A stretch of DNA of 64,000 bases from Magicicada septendecula (lineage: Eukaryota > Arthropoda > Insecta > Hemiptera > Cicadidae), in assembly GCA_034769895.1 (NCBI GenBank), contig CM068367.1:692769462-692833461 (forward strand), written 5' to 3'. The notes beneath the pieces were generated by a model, which did not search any database, was not told where the DNA came from, and saw only the letters and a program-made list of their open reading frames with translations. The translations under genes were made by a program, and so were the position numbers. Shown here piece after piece: positions 59,896-64,000 of this stretch; position 1 is the first letter of the stretch, and every line of letters begins with the position of its first letter.

Positions 59896-61187
59896 TAGAC
59901 AGACAGACACACAGACAGACACACAGACACTTTTCGGAAAACGACTTTTTTTCATGTTTTGAGTGTAGTAGAATCAGAATCTGCAATAATCTCGAACACG
60001 ATTTTTTTTGCCATCACCATACTTCCATTCCTTAAGGAATATGGAAGTAAAATTACCCTTGATAAGAAAAACGTTGCAGGTAAACTACCCCTCTCCGTTA
60101 ACCGATCATCACTAAAAACAACAGATCTTGAGTACTCTACAAATCAGAGCTGTATGCAAAAAATTATTTGATTTTGTTTGAATTTGCGACTCTTATCGTT
60201 TGCCATAGAAAATACCCTTTTAAAACATAAAACGTTGCAGGTAAACTACCCCTTTCCCTTAACCGATCTTCACCAAAAACAATAGGTCCTGAGAACTTTA
60301 CAATTCAGGGCTGTGTGCAAAACATTATTTGATTCTGTTTACATTTGCGGCTTTTATCGTTTGCCATAGAAAATACCCTTGTTAAAATATAAAATGTTGC
60401 AGGTAAACTACCCCTTTCCCTTAACCGATCTTCAACAAAACCAATAGTCTTGAGAACTCTATAATTCAGGGCTGTATGCAAAAGAGTAGTTGATTCTGTT
60501 TGAATTTGCGGCTGTTATCGTTTGCCATAGAAAAAAATTACCCTTGATTAAAAAAAAACCGTTGCTGGTAAACTACCCATTTCCCTTAACCGATCTTCAC
60601 CAAAATCAATAGTTCTTGAGTACTCTACAAATCAGGGCTGTATGCAAAAAATTATTTGATTTTGTTCGAATTTGCGACTCTTATCGTTTGCCATAAAAAA
60701 TACCCTTTTAAAACATAAAACGTTGCTGGTAAACTACCCCTTTCCCTTAACCGATCTTCACCAAAACCAATAGGTCTTGAGTACTCTACAAATAAGGGCT
60801 GTATGCAAAAAATTATTTGATTCTGTTTGAATTTGCGGCTCTTATCGTTTCCCATAATAAATACCCTTGTTAAAATATATAACGTTGCAGGTAAACTACC
60901 CCTTTCCTATAACCGATCTTCACCAAAAACAATAGGTCATGAGAACTCCACAATTCAGCGCTGTATGCAAAAAATTATTTGATTCTGTTTACATTTGCGG
61001 CTTTTATCATTTGCCATAGAAAATACCCTTGTTAAAATATAAAATACTGCCGGTAAACTACCCCTTTCCCTTAACCAATCTTCACCAAAACCAATACGTC
61101 TTGAGAACTCTATAATTCGGGGCTGTATGCAAAAAATTATTTGATTCTGTTTCAATTTGCGGCTGTTATCGTTTGCCATAGAAAAAT
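58710..61187 (+). repeat. 162-bp satellite array, direct block 2
   Basis: Direct monomers with the same variant order as 56480-57290, ending in a CAGA module at 59815-60055, then seven more monomers up to the second full spacer copy. The CAGA tract at 59820-59925 is the longest in the window and gives only spurious Asp-Arg-Gln-Thr frames. Confidence 0.9.
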
Positions 61188-61675
61188 ATCGGTATGGAGA
61201 ACTATACATGACTTCCATGTTCTAAGATTTATATTTAAAATCATATTCGAAATGAAATATTTCCAAAGAAACTACGTCTTTCCACTTATTGCTTCAGCAT
61301 TAACCACAGTACTGTGGTCACTAACGTATACCACCTCACGTTTTCGCACTCGATTTTCACCGATGATGGCAGTCGATGGCACTGCCGAAAAGTCTGGTTT
61401 TGCAGAAAACATTGGACTACGGCTAAAGAGCCCGGGAAGCAATTTTAACAAAAAACTACTTCTTTGTTGCCGATAACGTAGTACACATATAAAAAATTCT
61501 CCCCTCCACCATCAACTATAATTTTTAATAATAGAAAATTACCCCCACCCCGTTCACCTCACCTCTTCATTTATAGATATTTCATCTACGTTTCTGCAGT
61601 GGATTACTATGAGCTTCTTATCAGGATACTTTATTTATAAAAATTAAGTACTTTACTCTTGTTAAATCATAAAAT
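61188..61675. repeat. satellite spacer unit, second full copy
   Basis: Copy of 52976-53465, 8.2 kb downstream in the same orientation, with small differences such as an extra GATGGCA near 61363. It marks the start of a second large repeat cycle. Confidence 0.88.
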
Positions 61676-64000
61676 GTTTCAGGTAAACTACCCCTTTCTC
61701 TTAACCGATCTTATCCAAAATCAACAGACCTTCCGTCCTCTACAATTCAGGGAAGCATGCAAAAAAATATTTGATTCTGTTTGAATGTGCGGCAGTTATC
61801 GTTCATCGTGGAAACATTTCTCTTGTTACAACATAAAATGTTGCAGGTAAACTACCCCTTTCCCTTTACCGATCTTCACCAAAATCAATAGACCTTGAGC
61901 TCTGTGCAACTCAGGAAAGGGCGCAAAAAATTATTTGATTCTCATTGAATTTTCGGCAGTTATCGTTCGTCATAAAAAAATTACCCTTTTTAAAACATAA
62001 AACGTTGCTGATAAACTACCCCTTCCCTTAACCGATCTTCAACAAAATCAACAGACCTTGAGTTCTCTTTAGTTCAAAAAGGTATGCAAAAACCTAGTTG
62101 ATTCTGTTTGAATTTACGGCAGTTATCGTTCGTCATATAAAAAATTACCCTTGTTAAAACATAAAATGTTGCTGGTAAACTACCCCTTTCCCTTAACCGA
62201 TCTTCACCAACACCAATAGGCATTGAGAACTCTACAATACAGGGCTGTATGCAAAACATCATTTGATTCTGTTTAAATTTGCGGCTGTTATCGTTTACTA
62301 TAGAAAAAAATTACCCTTGATAAAAAACCGTTGTAGGTAAACTACCCCTTTCCCTTAACCGATCGTCACCAAAAACGACAGGTCTTGGGTACTCTAGAAT
62401 TCAGGCCTGTATGCAAACAATTATTTGATTCTGTTTGAATTTGCTGCTGTTATCGTTCGTCATAGAAAAAATACCCTTGTTAAAACATAAAACGTAGCTG
62501 GTAAAATACCCCTTTCCCTTAACCGATCTTCAACAAAATCAACAGACCTTGAGTTCTGTATAATTCAAAAAGGTATGCAGAAGAGTAGTTGATTCTGTTT
62601 TAATGTACGGCAGTTATCGTTCGTAAAAAAAATTACCCTTGATAAAACATAAAATGTTGCTGGTAAACAACCCTATTCCCTTAACCGATCTTCTCCAAAA
62701 CCAACAGGTCTTGAGAACTTTACATTTCAGGGCTGTATGCAAAATATTATATGATTCTGTTTGAATTTGCGTCTGTTATCGTTTGCCATATAAAATACCC
62801 TTGATAAAACAAAAAACGTGTCTGGTAAACTACCCCTTTCCCTTAACCGATCTTCACCAACACCAATAGGTATTGAGAACTCTGCAATACAGGGCTGTAT
62901 GCAAAACATCATTTGATTCTGTTTGATTTTGCGGCTGTTATCGTTTACCATAGAAAAAATTGCCCTTGATAAAAAATCGTTGCAGGTAAACTACCCCTTT
63001 CCCTTAACCGATCTTCACCAAAAACGATACGTCTTGAGAACTCTACAATTTAGGATTGTATGCAAAATATTATATGATTTTGTGTGAATTTGCGGCTGTT
63101 ATCGTTTGCCATACAAAATACCCTTGATAAAACAAAAAACGTGGCTGGTAAACTACCCCTTTCCCTTAAACGATATTCACCAAAAACAATAGGTCTTTAG
63201 TACTCAATGAATCAGGGCTGTATGCAAAAACGTATTTGATTCTGTTTGAATTTGCGGCTCTTATCGTTTGCCATAGAAAATACCCTTTTAAAACATAAAA
63301 CGTTGCCGTTAAACTACCCCTTTCCCTTAACCGATCTTTACCAAAAACAAAAGGTCTTGAGAACTCTACAATTCAGGGCAGTATGCAAAATATTATTTGA
63401 TTATGTTTGAATTTGCGGCTGTTATCGTTTGCCATAGAAAATACCCTTGTTAAAACATAAAACGGTGCTGGTAAACTACCCCTTTCCCTTAACCGATCTT
63501 TACCAAAATCAACAGATCGTGAGAACTCTACAATTAAGGGCTGTATGCGAAACATTATTTGATTCTGTTTGAATTTGCGGCTGTTATCGTTTGCCAAACA
63601 AACAAAATTACCCTTGATAAAAAAAAATTGTTGCTGGTAAACTACCCCTTTCCCTCAACCGATCTTCACCAAAAACAATAGGTCCCGAGTACTCTACAAA
63701 TCAGGACTGTATGCAAAAACTTATTTGATTCTGTTTGAATTTGCGGCTGTTATCGTTTGCCATAGAAAAAAATCTACAGACACACACACAGACAGACACA
63801 CACACAGACACTTTTCGAAAAACGACTTTTTTTCATGTTTTGAGTGTAGTACAATCAGAAACTGCAATAATCTCGAACACGATTTTTTTTGCCATCACCA
63901 TACTTCCATTTCCTTAAGGAACATGGAAGTAAAATATCGGTATGGAGAACCATACATGACTTCCATATTCTAAGATTTATATTTAAAATCATTTTCACCC
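61676..64000 (+). repeat. 162-bp satellite array, direct block 3
   Basis: About thirteen direct monomers, more diverged from each other at 61676-62650 than further right. They end in a CAGA module (63772-63935) and the start of another spacer (63936 on). The array runs past the window edge. Confidence 0.9.

Noticed and set aside
55313-63973. Many short frames of 60-144 codons in the satellite
   Set aside because: They recur with each monomer and have no coding signature; the Asp-Arg-Gln-Thr repeats come from CAGA.
53466-64000. CRISPR-like array, because of regular repeats
   Set aside because: The period of about 162 bp has no short-repeat and unique-spacer structure. Whole monomers are repeated.
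46250-64000. Upstream HYKK exon with the YDDxNF word
   Set aside because: No matching minus-strand sequence was seen among the LTR element and satellite.

Overview
The window looks like the inside of one large, AT-rich animal gene, most likely from an arthropod. Spliceosomal exons with GT-AG borders are separated by introns of 7 to 20 kb that are packed with eukaryotic transposons: Jockey-like LINE, hAT, Tigger/pogo, Penelope-like, gypsy-like LTR elements and MITEs. The species cannot be named from the sequence. No prokaryotic operons, CRISPR arrays, rRNA or tRNA genes were seen.

The only host gene I can support is a minus-strand hydroxylysine kinase (HYKK). Four exons are visible in transcription order: 46070-45998, 32730-32573, 12490-12316 and 5456-5215. 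Their splice phases join without conflict (1, 0, 1) and the product runs through the middle of the kinase to the catalytic HGDFN and DFGD motifs. The 5' exons with the ATP/GTP-binding N-lobe lie beyond 46 kb or outside the window. The 3' exon lies below 5.2 kb or outside the window.

Region by region: 0.28-2.6 kb, a truncated Jockey-like LINE; 2.6-5.0 kb, a decayed hAT; 5.2-12.5 kb, an intron holding a TTAA-flanked MITE, a gypsy-like gag relic, a LINE tail and an inverted repeat pair; 12.6-16.5 kb, a full-length hAT with an 8-bp target duplication, itself carrying a MITE with its own perfect 8-bp duplication. From 16.7 to 32.4 kb there is a Penelope-like inverted dimer with a 12-bp target duplication. 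It is split by a 12.4-kb LTR retrotransposon (4-bp duplication, LTRs of 4.1 kb), whose gag is in turn split by a second Penelope-like insertion (11-bp duplication). From 34.8 to 40.0 kb lies a minus-strand LTR element relic with gag, protease and integrase tail. A probable 3.8-kb solo LTR between TA repeats follows (40.0-43.9 kb) and contains a Tigger relic and a hammerhead-like motif. A third LTR element occupies 47.1-53.0 kb. From 53.0 kb to the end the sequence is a complex satellite of about 162-bp monomers, with a CAGA-bearing higher-order unit and an inverted block.

The most unusual pattern is in the LTR elements. Their leaders carry repeated primer-binding-site-like motifs, each preceded by an LTR-end-like word. 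In the 4.1-kb LTRs two such motifs lie inside the LTR at exact 60-bp steps before the apparent PBS. This suggests that the LTR 3' boundary has moved past old primer sites, which may explain the very long LTRs. The Penelope-like elements carry compact hammerhead ribozyme motifs, one present in both arms with a palindromic helix III.
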